A stretch of 64,000 bases of DNA, from positions 41,012-105,011 of the forward strand of contig CAZCHH010000002.1 in NCBI GenBank assembly GCA_964498585.1, in the 5' to 3' direction. The DNA comes from JAAYJM01 sp964498585 (GTDB lineage Bacteria; Bacteroidota; Ignavibacteria; Kapaibacteriales; UBA2268). The notes under the pieces were generated by a model, which saw only the letters and a list, made by a program, of their open reading frames with translations, ran no database searches and was not told the origin of the DNA. The translations under genes were made by a program, and so were the position numbers. This document shows positions 8,892 to 17,817 of the stretch, piece after piece (within the stretch, counting starts at the first letter, position 1; every line of letters starts with the position of its first letter).

Positions 8892-10820
8892 ATGAGATTA
8901 ATTACAAATATATTGCTTTTAATTTTTCCGGTGCTTTGTTTTTCGCAAAATGATACAATTCCAAAAGTAGATAGCATAGCAGCAGAAAAACCGGATACAC
9001 TTTATTTTCACAAACCTGTAAAATCGCACGGAAGCTCGTTTCTTATTCCTTATAAGCATTACACTAAAATAAATAAAACAGATTTTCCTTTTGAAAACTA
9101 CCAAACCAGCACCGATTTAATTCATAATAAATTATCAGCTTTTCCGCTTTCGCTCGGAAATATTGGGAAATTCAACAGCTTAGCAATAAATGGTGCTTAC
9201 GCTCATCAAATCAGCACAAGTTATAATAGCCGTCCAATGTTTGACATATTTGATAGAAAATACAATTTAGAGCAATTTCCTGCTGAGTTCTTTGAAAATA
9301 TAGAAATCTTAACCGGAACAGATGCCGTCAGCTTTTCTGATAATTCATCCGGAGCTATGCTAAATTTTCAGGAAATTATATACAATACAAACACACCCTT
9401 TACAAAACTTTGGTTTGCACAGGCAGATTACGACTTTATTGGTTCTGATGGTATTTTCAGTCAAAATATAGCAAAAGATTTAAACTTCACTTTCGGATTC
9501 CGCTCGCTTTTTTCAAATGGAAGATATGACAACAACTGGCTTGAAAGTTGGAATGCACGCGTTTTGCTTAGATATAATATGTCTGATTTGTCATGCATTT
9601 CTATTGTCTATAATTTCGTCAATATGGGAAATGGCACAAATGGCGGTATTAAGTCTGATACAGCAGATTTCACCGATGATTTGACTGCTGCTGTTTTATA
9701 TAAGGATTTGAATGACCGCGTTTTCAGGAATGAATTAAATTTAACATACAGCCAGATTTTAAATAAAGATACTACTCAGGCATTTACAACATCGCTTTTC
9801 TTTGCAGATGAGGACTGGACTATTCACAGACAGGATGATATGCTGCAGGCAAATGACACCTTGAATAATATTTATTATTCTGCACCTCAAATCGGTTTTA
9901 ATTTCAGATATGAAATGTCAATTTTAAAGTTCTTGACTATTCGTGCAGGAACAAACTTTTTGCATTACGAACTACCAGAAACATATTATTTCAGCAGTAA
10001 AACCGACAATGAAATTGCTTTCTTTGTCCATTCTGAAATAAAGCTAACTGAAAAATTTTCTATAATTCAAGGAAACCGCTGGACTAAGAAAAAGGAAAAC
10101 AGCTTCATTTCAAGCGGTGGAAAAATCTGCTATTCAAATAACGATAACTTAAATTTATCATTGGATTTATCTTACAGCGAAACTCGGAATATTCCTTTAT
10201 TTACTTCTAACTTAAATAAGGAAAAAAACTTGCTGATTTTAGCAAATATGGAATTAAAATTCAGCAAATCTAAATTTAATATAACTTTATATAATAGAAA
10301 CGTTATTGAACCAATTCTTTTCGAGCCAGTTTATGAAAATGATGTAATGGCCAATACAATTCCAAAGAATATTGAGAACTATTCTGTTTTTGGTGGTTCT
10401 ATCAACTTTGAAACTGCTGTTTTCAAATCATTTTTTGTCAATGCTAATGTTCAATCGAATTATGTAAGTAGTGAAATGAAAGAAGTAAAAAATCTGTTTC
10501 CTCTGTTTTATGGAAATTTAATCATTTACTATAAGTTGCAAATCGGCGAAAGTATATTGAATGTCGGTGCTAAAGTTGGTTTCATAAGCAAATTCAAAGG
10601 ATTAAGTTATGTTCCTTTTAACAGGACTTATGTTTATAGAGGAGTCGAATCTGGCAATCGATTTACCGGTTTAGATTTATTCTTATCAGCAAAACTCGGA
10701 AATGCATACATTAAAGCTACATACCAAAACCTATTGTCAAATGAATATTATTATGTTCCTTTGTATCCTGTTTTAGATGGTAATCTGCGTCTTTCGCTGC
10801 AATGGAGCTTTTTTGATTAG
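8892..10820 (+). CDS. Outer-membrane beta-barrel protein, TonB receptor-like
   Basis: 642 residues. A signal peptide ends near residue 18 (FPVLCFSQN). Residues 85-155 look like a divergent plug: ...FPAEFFENIEILTGTDAVSFSDNSSGAMLNFQ is the usual place where the plug meets the barrel. The rest alternates short beta strands and polar loops and ends in an aromatic barrel-type strand (GNLRLSLQWSFFD). It has no carboxypeptidase-like domain. A role as an outer-membrane transporter or channel is inferred from this architecture; the ligand is unknown. It is a single gene, followed 36 bases later by a perfect 25-bp hairpin that may end its transcript. Confidence 0.7.
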   Translation: MRLITNILLLIFPVLCFSQNDTIPKVDSIAAEKPDTLYFHKPVKSHGSSFLIPYKHYTKINKTDFPFENYQTSTDLIHNKLSAFPLSLGNIGKFNSLAINGAYAHQISTSYNSRPMFDIFDRKYNLEQFPAEFFENIEILTGTDAVSFSDNSSGAMLNFQEIIYNTNTPFTKLWFAQADYDFIGSDGIFSQNIAKDLNFTFGFRSLFSNGRYDNNWLESWNARVLLRYNMSDLSCISIVYNFVNMGNGTNGGIKSDTADFTDDLTAAVLYKDLNDRVFRNELNLTYSQILNKDTTQAFTTSLFFADEDWTIHRQDDMLQANDTLNNIYYSAPQIGFNFRYEMSILKFLTIRAGTNFLHYELPETYYFSSKTDNEIAFFVHSEIKLTEKFSIIQGNRWTKKKENSFISSGGKICYSNNDNLNLSLDLSYSETRNIPLFTSNLNKEKNLLILANMELKFSKSKFNITLYNRNVIEPILFEPVYENDVMANTIPKNIENYSVFGGSINFETAVFKSFFVNANVQSNYVSSEMKEVKNLFPLFYGNLIIYYKLQIGESILNVGAKVGFISKFKGLSYVPFNRTYVYRGVESGNRFTGLDLFLSAKLGNAYIKATYQNLLSNEYYYVPLYPVLDGNLRLSLQWSFFD

Positions 10821-10856
10821 GGTAGTATTTTATTGAAAACCTGATAAACATTTCTT

Positions 10857-10910
10857 GTCATTCCGAATCCCGTGATAAAGGGAGACCTTTATCACGGGAT
10901 TCGGAATGAC
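10857..10910. terminator. Perfect 25-bp hairpin with GAGA loop
   Basis: The left arm 10857-10881 (GTCATTCCGAATCCCGTGAT...) and right arm 10886-10910 are exactly complementary, with loop GAGA. It lies 36 bases after the stop of the 8892-10820 gene. It starts and ends with GTCATTCC / GGAATGAC, so it belongs to the TGTCATT repeat superfamily and may act as a terminator or mRNA end-stabiliser by position. No U-tract follows. Confidence 0.6.
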
Positions 10911-11118
10911 AGTGTAAATTGATGTCATCTCCATTTAAATAAAGCACTTGCTTTATCAGGGGATTCGAAATGACACAATATAATAAGTCTTTTTACGAAT
11001 AACTACACTAGGAGGGTTGAGAACTCCTGACGCCTCGAAGTATTTTTATCTATCTGCTTAAAAATCAAGACCTATATAATAAAGAGTAATATTAAAAAGT
11101 CATTAGTAATCAAAAAAT

Positions 11119-11302
11119 GCAGAACTCCTGACGCCTCGAAATTTTTTATTTCGCATATTTTAAAATTTGAGATTATGTTTTAAAAAATATTACCAATAAG
11201 TCATTAGTTATTTGTAATAATACTAATGACTAATAACCATATTATTCTTTACGAAACAATTCTCATAACTCCTTATATTAGTTATGGGGCAGGAGTTCTA
11301 AA
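11119..11302. repeat. Family D miniature element
   Basis: It begins CAGAACTCCTGACGCCTCG and ends CAGGAGTTCTAAA, giving short inverted ends AGAACTCCTG / CAGGAGTTCT. A second full-length relative lies at about 14317-14523. Left-end-only copies are at about 11028 and 44090, and a degraded right end is at about 32260-32305. No coding capacity. Confidence 0.55.
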
Positions 11303-11328
11303 ACTCAGACCGCAGTGATAATCCTTCA

Positions 11329-11979
11329 TTATATCTCCAAATTAAATTTATAACAAATGTTTAACATTAAAAGATTGGGAACATATAAATCCTTATACTC
11401 TATTGTTGGTAAAGCAAATAATGTTCTATTTTGAAGTTGTAAGTTTAGTGCTTTACTTAATATAAGATTTAACCCAATTCCAGCATCAAGAGCATAATAC
11501 TCTTCTTTTGGGCTAATGCCCATAAAACCAAAGTGAAAACACATTCTAAATTTAGATGGGGCTGCTGAAGTATATACCTTAACAACGCCAGATAAACCTA
11601 CTTGTGCATATAAATTATCATTAATTTTAACAAAATGTTTATCTATAATGTTATCTTTTTTTGAAGGTTTAGCAAGCCATGAATGAGAATACAACTCAAA
11701 AGAAAAAATATGAGATTTTGTAAAAGGTATTTCTAATCCCAAACCAAGAGTTGTTGCAATATTAAAATAATCGTTCCAACCCTTTGTTTTAATGAGAATA
11801 TTAAAATTTGAGCCATAAGCTATTCCTAAACCACCAACAACTATGAAATCTATTCCTTTTTCTTCTTTTTTACTTGAATCAGCTAAAACTGTGCTTTCAT
11901 TAGCAAAACCAATTAAGGAATTGAAATAAAATAAGCAAAGCAAAACAAAACTACTATTTAAAAATCCAAAATTTCTCAT
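11329..11979 (-). CDS. Predicted outer-membrane beta-barrel protein, unknown function
   Basis: 216 residues with a signal peptide (about 1-27, ending FANES). The mature part alternates strands with aromatic ends and turns (GGLGIAYGSNFNILIK; GLGLEIPFTKSHIFSFELYSHSW) and closes with PNLLMLNICYKFNLEI, the pattern of small OmpX/OmpA-barrel-like proteins. I do not recognise a named family. It stands alone between repeat-rich gaps, with a long AT-rich upstream region that could hold its promoter. Confidence 0.65.
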   Translation of the reverse strand: MRNFGFLNSSFVLLCLFYFNSLIGFANESTVLADSSKKEEKGIDFIVVGGLGIAYGSNFNILIKTKGWNDYFNIATTLGLGLEIPFTKSHIFSFELYSHSWLAKPSKKDNIIDKHFVKINDNLYAQVGLSGVVKVYTSAAPSKFRMCFHFGFMGISPKEEYYALDAGIGLNLILSKALNLQLQNRTLFALPTIEYKDLYVPNLLMLNICYKFNLEI

Positions 11980-12236
11980 AATTTTTTCTTAATAAAATTT
12001 TTAATTATAACCATATTCCGTGAGAAAAAAATAGCTTATATTATTTTTGTCAAAATTATGGAAATTTTTTAAATTGTTTCTTTTTTTATATTTTTATATT
12101 TTCTACATCGTTTTTTTTATTATTTTACTCAAGTTTTAATCAAAATATACTCTTTTTTTCATTTGCAAGCATAGAACTCCATTGTAGTCCCTAAAACCTA
12201 TTCTTTTTACATTATTTCTTTTGTCTTTACTTGTCT

Positions 12237-12461
12237 TTATCCGAACAAAGCAACGAAGCACGGCGTCCATAAGTATTCTTCAAACACTTTAATTGTATTC
12301 TTATGTGCTTTTGATATATACTGACGTGCCATATACATTATATTCTGCAACACCGTTCGAATTCGTAGGCGTAATCCACGTTTGCCAGAAACTAATCTTG
12401 TCGCCAATAATTCTTTGCCTAAAAATCGAAGCAAATTAAATGCAAGCATTCCCAAAAGCAT
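12237..12461 (-). pseudogene. IS1380-type transposase C-terminal remnant
   Basis: 74 residues resembling only the end of an IS1380/IS4-like DDE transposase: LLGMLAFNLLRFLGKEL, then LRLRIRTVLQNIMYMARQYI, then an F..L..P..V segment. The catalytic domain is missing and an in-frame stop lies six codons upstream of the first Met, so this is a truncated relic and not a working gene. It abuts the 3' end of the YigZ gene (8 bases away). No inverted repeats of an intact insertion sequence are seen. The family call rests on remembered C-terminal features and is moderate. Confidence 0.6.
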
Positions 12462-12469
12462 TAGCGCAA

Positions 12470-13093
12470 TTAATCATTAATTATTACTGCGCCGGCTCTT
12501 CCTTTTGTGTGTGCATTAATGAGTTCAACGAAATGATTTACTTTTGAATTTGGAACCTGGACAATAAACTCAACAGCTTCTAAATAACTTTCCTGAAATG
12601 AAATAGCGAATTCATTAATTAATCTTTTAATTGTGTTTATATCTTCATATATACAAAAAACTTTTACAGTTGTAGTAAGATGAATTGTCTTAACTTTACA
12701 TTTTGTTAAAACTTCGTCAGTCGCTTCAGCATAAGCTTTTGAAAGACCTCCTATTCCAAGTTTAGTGCCACCAAAATAGCGGGTAACAACTACAACAACA
12801 TCTTTGTAATTAAATTTATTAATAGTAAACAAAATTGGTTTCCCTGCAGAGCCGCTTGGTTCACCATCATCAAAAAATCGATACTCTAAACCCTTAGCAC
12901 CTATTGAATAGGCGAAACAATTATGAGTAGCATCGAAAAACTCAGAACGAATGAGACTAACAAATTCCATAGCTTTATTTTTATCAGGTGCATAACCGGC
13001 GGTAGCAATAAATTTCGAACCTTTTATTTTAATCTCTTCTCTTTTTATTCCCTCAATCGTTAAGTAAAAATCGTTTTCAATATTCTTTTGCAT
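12470..13093 (-). CDS. YigZ/IMPACT family protein
   Basis: 207 residues. The N-terminal UPF0029 (Impact) domain covers about 10-125 with family signatures GSKFIATAGYAPDK, ATHNCFAYSIG, DDGEPSGSAGKPIL and TRYFGGTKLGIGGL. A smaller C-terminal DUF1949-like ferredoxin fold follows. Bacterial members are linked to translation or RNA metabolism; the exact role is unsettled. It is monocistronic and divergent from bshA. Confidence 0.9.
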   Translation of the reverse strand: MQKNIENDFYLTIEGIKREEIKIKGSKFIATAGYAPDKNKAMEFVSLIRSEFFDATHNCFAYSIGAKGLEYRFFDDGEPSGSAGKPILFTINKFNYKDVVVVVTRYFGGTKLGIGGLSKAYAEATDEVLTKCKVKTIHLTTTVKVFCIYEDINTIKRLINEFAISFQESYLEAVEFIVQVPNSKVNHFVELINAHTKGRAGAVIIND

Positions 13094-13173
13094 TTAACTT
13101 TTTTTGTTGTAATTTATTAAAATTTAATTACAAAAACTATGCAAAATTACAAAAAAAAATATAACGAGGTAAA

Positions 13174-14283
13174 ATGAAAATAGGAATGGTTTGCTACCCA
13201 ACTTACGGAGGTAGCGGAATAGTTGCGACAGAACTCGGTTTAGAATTAGCTAAACGTGGCAATGAGGTGCATTTTATTAGTTATGCTTTGCCTACCCGTT
13301 TGAACCAATTTCAAGAAAATGTTTTTTTCCACAAAGTAGAATCTCCAAATTATCCTTTATTTGAATTTCAAATGTACTCTCTTACTCTTGCCGGTAAAAT
13401 TATTGACGTAATTAAATACGAGGAAATTGAAGCTCTGCACGTCCATTATGCTATTCCACACGCTATTTCAGGTTTCCTTGCCAAAGAAATACTTAAGGAA
13501 TCAAATCAAATAAAACTTATCACAACTCTTCACGGCACAGATGTTACACTCGTTGGACTTGAGCCGGCTTTCAGCCCAATAGTAAAATTTGCTCTTGAAC
13601 AATCTGATATTATTACTGCTGTTTCGAAATATTTAGCGGATAAAACCAAGCAACAATTCCGCATTGAAAAGCAAATCAGAGAAATACCCAATTTTGTTGA
13701 CACCTCGATTTACAAAAGAGCTGAATATCAATGCTGTAAAAAACAATTTGCAACTGATAATGAAAAAATTATAACTCATATTTCAAATTTTCGACCTGTA
13801 AAAAGAGTTCCAGATGTGATTAGAATTTTTGCCGAAGTTCTTAAAACTCATTCGGCAAAACTACTTTTAATTGGAGATGGTCCTGACCGCTCTGAATGTG
13901 AACGAATAGCCCGTGAATTACAAATTTGCAAGCACATTAGATTTCTCGGGCAGCAGACTTCTCTTGTTGAATTGCTTTCATTAACCGATATTTTTCTTTT
14001 ACCAAGCCAATCAGAAAGCTTTGGTCTTTCTGCTCTTGAAGCTATGAGCTGTGGAGTACCTGTTGTTGCAACTAATATCGGAGGTATTCCGGAAGTTGTT
14101 ATTCACGGCGAAACTGGCTATGTGGCTGAACTCGGAGATGTAAGCAGAATGGCTAAATATGTTGTCGAACTAATTGATAATCCCAAAAAATGGAATGCTT
14201 TTTCCAAAAATGCACGAAAAATTGCCGAAGAAAAGTTTAATATAAAAAAAATTGTCGACGAATATGCCTCACTTTATGAATAG
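13174..14283 (+). CDS. bshA: N-acetyl-alpha-D-glucosaminyl L-malate synthase (bacillithiol, first step)
   Basis: 369 residues, GT-B glycosyltransferase family 4. The N-terminal MKIGMVCYPTYGGSGIVATELG with downstream HFISYALPTRL and LHVHYAIPHA is diagnostic of BshA, which joins UDP-GlcNAc to L-malate at the start of bacillithiol synthesis. The C-terminal nucleotide-sugar site has LIGDGPDR and the E-x7-E motif in SESFGLSALEAMSCG. bshB and bshC are not in the window. The start is preceded by a CGAGG element. The cytoplasmic low-molecular-weight thiol it leads to fits with the Fe-SOD gene also found here. Confidence 0.92.
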   Translation: MKIGMVCYPTYGGSGIVATELGLELAKRGNEVHFISYALPTRLNQFQENVFFHKVESPNYPLFEFQMYSLTLAGKIIDVIKYEEIEALHVHYAIPHAISGFLAKEILKESNQIKLITTLHGTDVTLVGLEPAFSPIVKFALEQSDIITAVSKYLADKTKQQFRIEKQIREIPNFVDTSIYKRAEYQCCKKQFATDNEKIITHISNFRPVKRVPDVIRIFAEVLKTHSAKLLLIGDGPDRSECERIARELQICKHIRFLGQQTSLVELLSLTDIFLLPSQSESFGLSALEAMSCGVPVVATNIGGIPEVVIHGETGYVAELGDVSRMAKYVVELIDNPKKWNAFSKNARKIAEEKFNIKKIVDEYASLYE

Positions 14284-14316
14284 ATAATTTCAAGCTAATA
14301 AAAGGATTAACAATGC

Positions 14317-14523
14317 CAGAACTTCTGATGCTTCGTAGTTTTTTATTTTGTAATAAATATAGTTCTGAAATAAAAGAAATAATCACATAACTCCCAATTA
14401 ATTTTGGAGTTATTATAATTATTAGAGTAATACCAAAATTTATTTTGGTGAAAAAAGCGAAGTCAATCTTTACAATGCAAATCTTCTAACTCCTTTATTT
14501 TCGTTATGGTGTCTGGAGTTCTA
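14317..14523. repeat. Family D miniature element, second copy
   Basis: It runs from CAGAACTTCTGATGCTTCGT to GTCTGGAGTTCTAAA, which are imperfect inverted ends. An inner part shares GCAAATCTTCTAACTCCTTT with the degraded piece at about 32260. It fills the whole gap between bshA and the convergent sensor kinase. No gene inside. Confidence 0.55.
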
Positions 14524-14526
14524 AAC

Positions 14527-16134
14527 TTAATCATTAACTTTTTCCAAAGGTAAGGAAAAAAAGAAAGTAGTACCAATGCCTACTTCACTTTCTACCCATA
14601 ATTCCCCGAGGTTTTTTTCGATTAGTTCTTTGCAAAGAACAAGTCCTAATCCTGTTCCGGTTTCATTATCGGTGCCTTGAGTAGTAACCTGACTGTCTAA
14701 CTTAAAAATTTTATCAATATTTTCTTGTAATATTCCAACCCCATTATCTTTAATTGAGCATATAATTTGATTTTTTTCTAATTTAGCATCAGCTATTATG
14801 CTGCCACCTTTATTAGTAAATTTAATTGCATTGCTAATCAGGTTCCTAACAATAGTATTAACCATATTAGGGTCTGCAAAACAAAGATAATTGCAGGGAA
14901 CATTATTAGATAGAGAAATATTCTTTTGTTCTGCAACTGGTTTATTCAGTTGAATCACTAATTCGAGAATTTGAAAAAGTGAAAATGATTCAGGTGTGTA
15001 TTCAATTTTTCCTCTTTGGATTCTTGACCAGTGCAATAAATTCTCAACTAATTTATAAATATTATTTGAAGATGTATATAAACTATCAACAATTTCAATT
15101 AATTCTTCTTTTCCCAAATAATCTAAATTATTTTTTAAAATTTCAATATATCCGCGAAGGCATTGCAAAGGATTTTTTAAATCATGAGATATTAAGGAAA
15201 AAAGCTTATCTTTACTTGCATTTAACTCGCGTAGCTGTTCTTCAGATTCAGATAGTTTATTATTTAAAAAGACTAATTCGTGAGTACTTTGTTCAGCCAT
15301 TTCTCTTGAAATGTGTAGTTCTTCAATAAATCTTTCCATCTGTTCGTCAGCGATTCTCCTTGAAGTAATATCACGGAAATATCCGCATAAACACATTTCA
15401 CCTTTTAAATAAATTTCAGAAAAAACAAATTCAATAGAAAAAACATCACCGTTTTTATTTCTTGCTTCTATTGCGCCAATATTTTGAATAATTTTTTTTG
15501 ATATATCACTTGAGAAGTCAGAAAATGATTTTTTATAAAAGTCCTGATATGTAACTGGAGCAATTAGTTCGTATAGTTCTTTCCCGATAGCTTCCTCAGA
15601 AGTAAAGCCAAATATATTAGTGGCAGCATTATTCCAATAAGAAATTTTGGATTTACTATTAATAAAAACAATAGCATCTTTAGCAGAATCAACAATACTG
15701 CGGAACATTTCTTCACTTTCAGAAAGCTGCTCTAATTGTTTTTCCTTTTCGTTTTCAATTTGATGCCGGTAAATATAAAAATCAATAATAATTGGTAACT
15801 GGTCATTTATAGAGAAATTTTTTGTAAAAAAACCTACAGCATTTGCTTGTTTGGCTTTTTCATAAGTTTTTGAATCTTTATATGATGTAAGAAATATTAC
15901 AGGTATATTCCATCGTTCTTTAAGTAGTTTTGTTGTTTCAATTCCATCAACCTCGCCATCAAGAATTACATCCATAATAACTAAATCAGGAACTTCGTTT
16001 TCAATCATCTTTAATGCATCTTCAGAATTTGTAGCAATGCCAATTACATCGTATTGATTATGTCGAAGTAAGATTTTTAAATTAGTAGCAACAACAATTT
16101 GGTCCTCGACTATTAGTATTTTCCCTTTTGACAT
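14527..16134 (-). CDS. Receiver-PAS-histidine kinase hybrid
   Basis: 535 residues. The receiver domain (about 3-120) has Asp11-12, phospho-acceptor Asp55 (LVIMDV) and Lys105. A PAS domain (about 141-262) ends at the typical GYFRDITSRR. A coiled coil (about 265-310) leads to a HisKA domain with His317 (LISHDLKNP). The HATPase_c domain (about 405-532) has the N box NLISNAIKF, G1 DNGVGI and G2 GTGLGLVLC. It has no membrane segment, so it is a cytoplasmic sensor that can receive phosphate at its N-terminus. It is the last gene of an apparent operon after the PASTA and SRAP genes (17-base gap). Its partner regulator is not in the window. Confidence 0.88.
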   Translation of the reverse strand: MSKGKILIVEDQIVVATNLKILLRHNQYDVIGIATNSEDALKMIENEVPDLVIMDVILDGEVDGIETTKLLKERWNIPVIFLTSYKDSKTYEKAKQANAVGFFTKNFSINDQLPIIIDFYIYRHQIENEKEKQLEQLSESEEMFRSIVDSAKDAIVFINSKSKISYWNNAATNIFGFTSEEAIGKELYELIAPVTYQDFYKKSFSDFSSDISKKIIQNIGAIEARNKNGDVFSIEFVFSEIYLKGEMCLCGYFRDITSRRIADEQMERFIEELHISREMAEQSTHELVFLNNKLSESEEQLRELNASKDKLFSLISHDLKNPLQCLRGYIEILKNNLDYLGKEELIEIVDSLYTSSNNIYKLVENLLHWSRIQRGKIEYTPESFSLFQILELVIQLNKPVAEQKNISLSNNVPCNYLCFADPNMVNTIVRNLISNAIKFTNKGGSIIADAKLEKNQIICSIKDNGVGILQENIDKIFKLDSQVTTQGTDNETGTGLGLVLCKELIEKNLGELWVESEVGIGTTFFFSLPLEKVND

Positions 16135-16151
16135 TAGTTCTCCAAAACAAA

Positions 16152-16826
16152 TTAATTCTCATTAAATCTATTTGTACAAGAAGGATTATCATTCACTGGA
16201 TTATTAACCATAGTTGAAACCATATACATTTCCATTTTGTCTGAACTATATGGTTCCATAAGTTTTTCAATTAATTTCATATCAAATTTTTCATTCGAGA
16301 GCCATTCTAAAATCATATCATTTTGCAATATAACTGGCATTCTGCTATGTATTCCATTCATTAATTCATTCGCTTTAGTTGTAATAATAGTGCCAGATTG
16401 AATAACAATATCATCAGAATTTTTCCAGGAATCCCAAAGCCCTGCAAAAGCAAATGGCTCCTGTGATTTTAAACTGATAAAATATGGTAACTTTTTATTA
16501 GAAGAGTTTTTATCCCACTCATAAAAACCGTCAGCAAATATAATACAACGCTTAGATTTAAGAGAATAGCGAAATGAAGGTTTTTCCTGCAAAGTTTCAA
16601 TTCTTGCATTAATCAATTTGCTACCAATTTTTTCATCTTTTGACCAAAAAGGAATCAATCCCCATTTTATATATTGAATTGAAGTAGATTTTGTATTCAA
16701 AACAGATAGTATGTTTTGCGAAGGTGCAATATTATATCTGGGAGTAACTTCTACTTCTGATTTTAAACCGTTTACTAATTTTTCAATCTGTTTAGTTTTT
16801 GCTGATAATGCGAATCTACCACACAT
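16152..16826 (-). CDS. SRAP/HMCES-family protein (YedK-like)
   Basis: 224 residues beginning MCGRFAL, so catalytic Cys2 becomes the N-terminal residue after Met removal. Conserved blocks follow in order: PRYNIAPSQ, IKWGLIPFWSKD, NARIETLQEKPSFR, RCIIFADGFYEW, PFAFAGLWDSW and GIHSRMPVIL (His of the active site). SRAP proteins form a stable thiazolidine cross-link with abasic sites in single-stranded DNA and shield them. The C-terminus (VSTMVNNPVNDNPSC) is the family's usual tail. It begins 1 base after the PASTA gene ends, so it is in the same operon. Confidence 0.92.
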   Translation of the reverse strand: MCGRFALSAKTKQIEKLVNGLKSEVEVTPRYNIAPSQNILSVLNTKSTSIQYIKWGLIPFWSKDEKIGSKLINARIETLQEKPSFRYSLKSKRCIIFADGFYEWDKNSSNKKLPYFISLKSQEPFAFAGLWDSWKNSDDIVIQSGTIITTKANELMNGIHSRMPVILQNDMILEWLSNEKFDMKLIEKLMEPYSSDKMEMYMVSTMVNNPVNDNPSCTNRFNEN

Positions 16827-16827
16827 A

Positions 16828-17559
16828 TTATTTTGTAACCGTTAAATCAATAAATGAATTTTCTTTTAAAAGTAATCCTGCAGCCGGAGTCTGATTAATT
16901 ACAGTGTTCGGTTGAAAAGTTTCGTTCTTTATATAAGTTATATTGCCCACTTGCAGTTTTGATTCAACAAGAATATTTTGGGCTTCTTCAAGTGGAAGTA
17001 AAGAAAGCTGGGGAACAACGACCATAAGTTCAGTCCCTTTACTGACAACTACATCAACATTGCTCCCAAAAGGAACTTCTTTACCAGAACTGATTTTTTG
17101 AGAAATTATAGTATCAATGCCATACGTTTCACTATATTCATAAACAATGTCGCCTATGTTTAAGCCCAAATTCATCAAATCTATACGGGCAGTGCGGAGT
17201 GGCTTGCCAACTACGTATGGGACAGTAAGTGTTTCGGCACCTTTACTAACAATTAATGATATAGCCCTTCCTTCTTTTACATATTGAAAAGGTTTTGGGA
17301 TTTGATTAATAACAATTCCAGCAGGATAGTTTTCACTATATTGCTCTGTAATTTTTTCAATTTTTAATGAATTTTGGTTTAATATTACTTTTGCAACTTC
17401 AATTTTTTTCCCTATCATATTTGGGAGCTTGATTGATGCTTTTTGCCCTATTATTGTTGGTAAAATAAATGAATTAACAATAACTACTGCTATGATTAAA
17501 GTCAGAATGAAAACAGATAATACAATTAAATATGGATATATTCCTTTAAAACTCTTCAT
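16828..17559 (-). CDS. Membrane-anchored protein with three PASTA domains
   Basis: 243 residues. One transmembrane segment (about 10-34) is followed outside the membrane by three PASTA repeats (about 42-105, 110-175 and 178-243). Each has the pattern of a conserved P..IG/VPYVVGK, a central Y, then IVINQIPKPF.. or INQTPAAG and a strand ending LIVSKG/LTVTK. PASTA modules bind peptidoglycan fragments or beta-lactams in kinases and PBPs of other bacteria. Here no kinase or transpeptidase domain is attached. It heads the operon with the SRAP and kinase genes; whether that link is functional cannot be said. Confidence 0.88.
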   Translation of the reverse strand: MKSFKGIYPYLIVLSVFILTLIIAVVIVNSFILPTIIGQKASIKLPNMIGKKIEVAKVILNQNSLKIEKITEQYSENYPAGIVINQIPKPFQYVKEGRAISLIVSKGAETLTVPYVVGKPLRTARIDLMNLGLNIGDIVYEYSETYGIDTIISQKISSGKEVPFGSNVDVVVSKGTELMVVVPQLSLLPLEEAQNILVESKLQVGNITYIKNETFQPNTVINQTPAAGLLLKENSFIDLTVTK

Positions 17560-17817
17560 TTTTATTACTTATTATAATAATTTTTATTCATTTTTTAGTT
17601 AAACAAAATACTAAAATACAAATAAAAATTAAAAGTTATAAATAATTTTCCGGACAATATATAAATAAGTTTTTCAAATAAATTTAAAAATAAAAAATTA
17701 TTCAGTGATAATCCATCTTTTCGAACTCGTCACTTTTTACAAATATCAACCTTGAAGTGAGTTCATATCATACTTGAAACAAATAGTGGAATATCTTTAA
17801 AAATGTATATTGAATCT

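Larger units (their letters stand above)
10821..11328. repeat. Intergenic repeat cluster (families B, D, E, F)
   Basis: No gene. A family F-like element spans about 10819-11012 (left end GGTAGTATTTTATTGAAAAC, right end AACTACACTAGG). It contains the 25-bp hairpin and a family B unit (10923-10976). Family D ends (GAACTCCTGACGCCTCG) occur at about 11030 and 11120, and the matching right end (GGCAGGAGTTCTAAA) is near 11288-11302. Inverted runs of GTCATTAGT type lie near 11199-11240. Confidence 0.6.
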
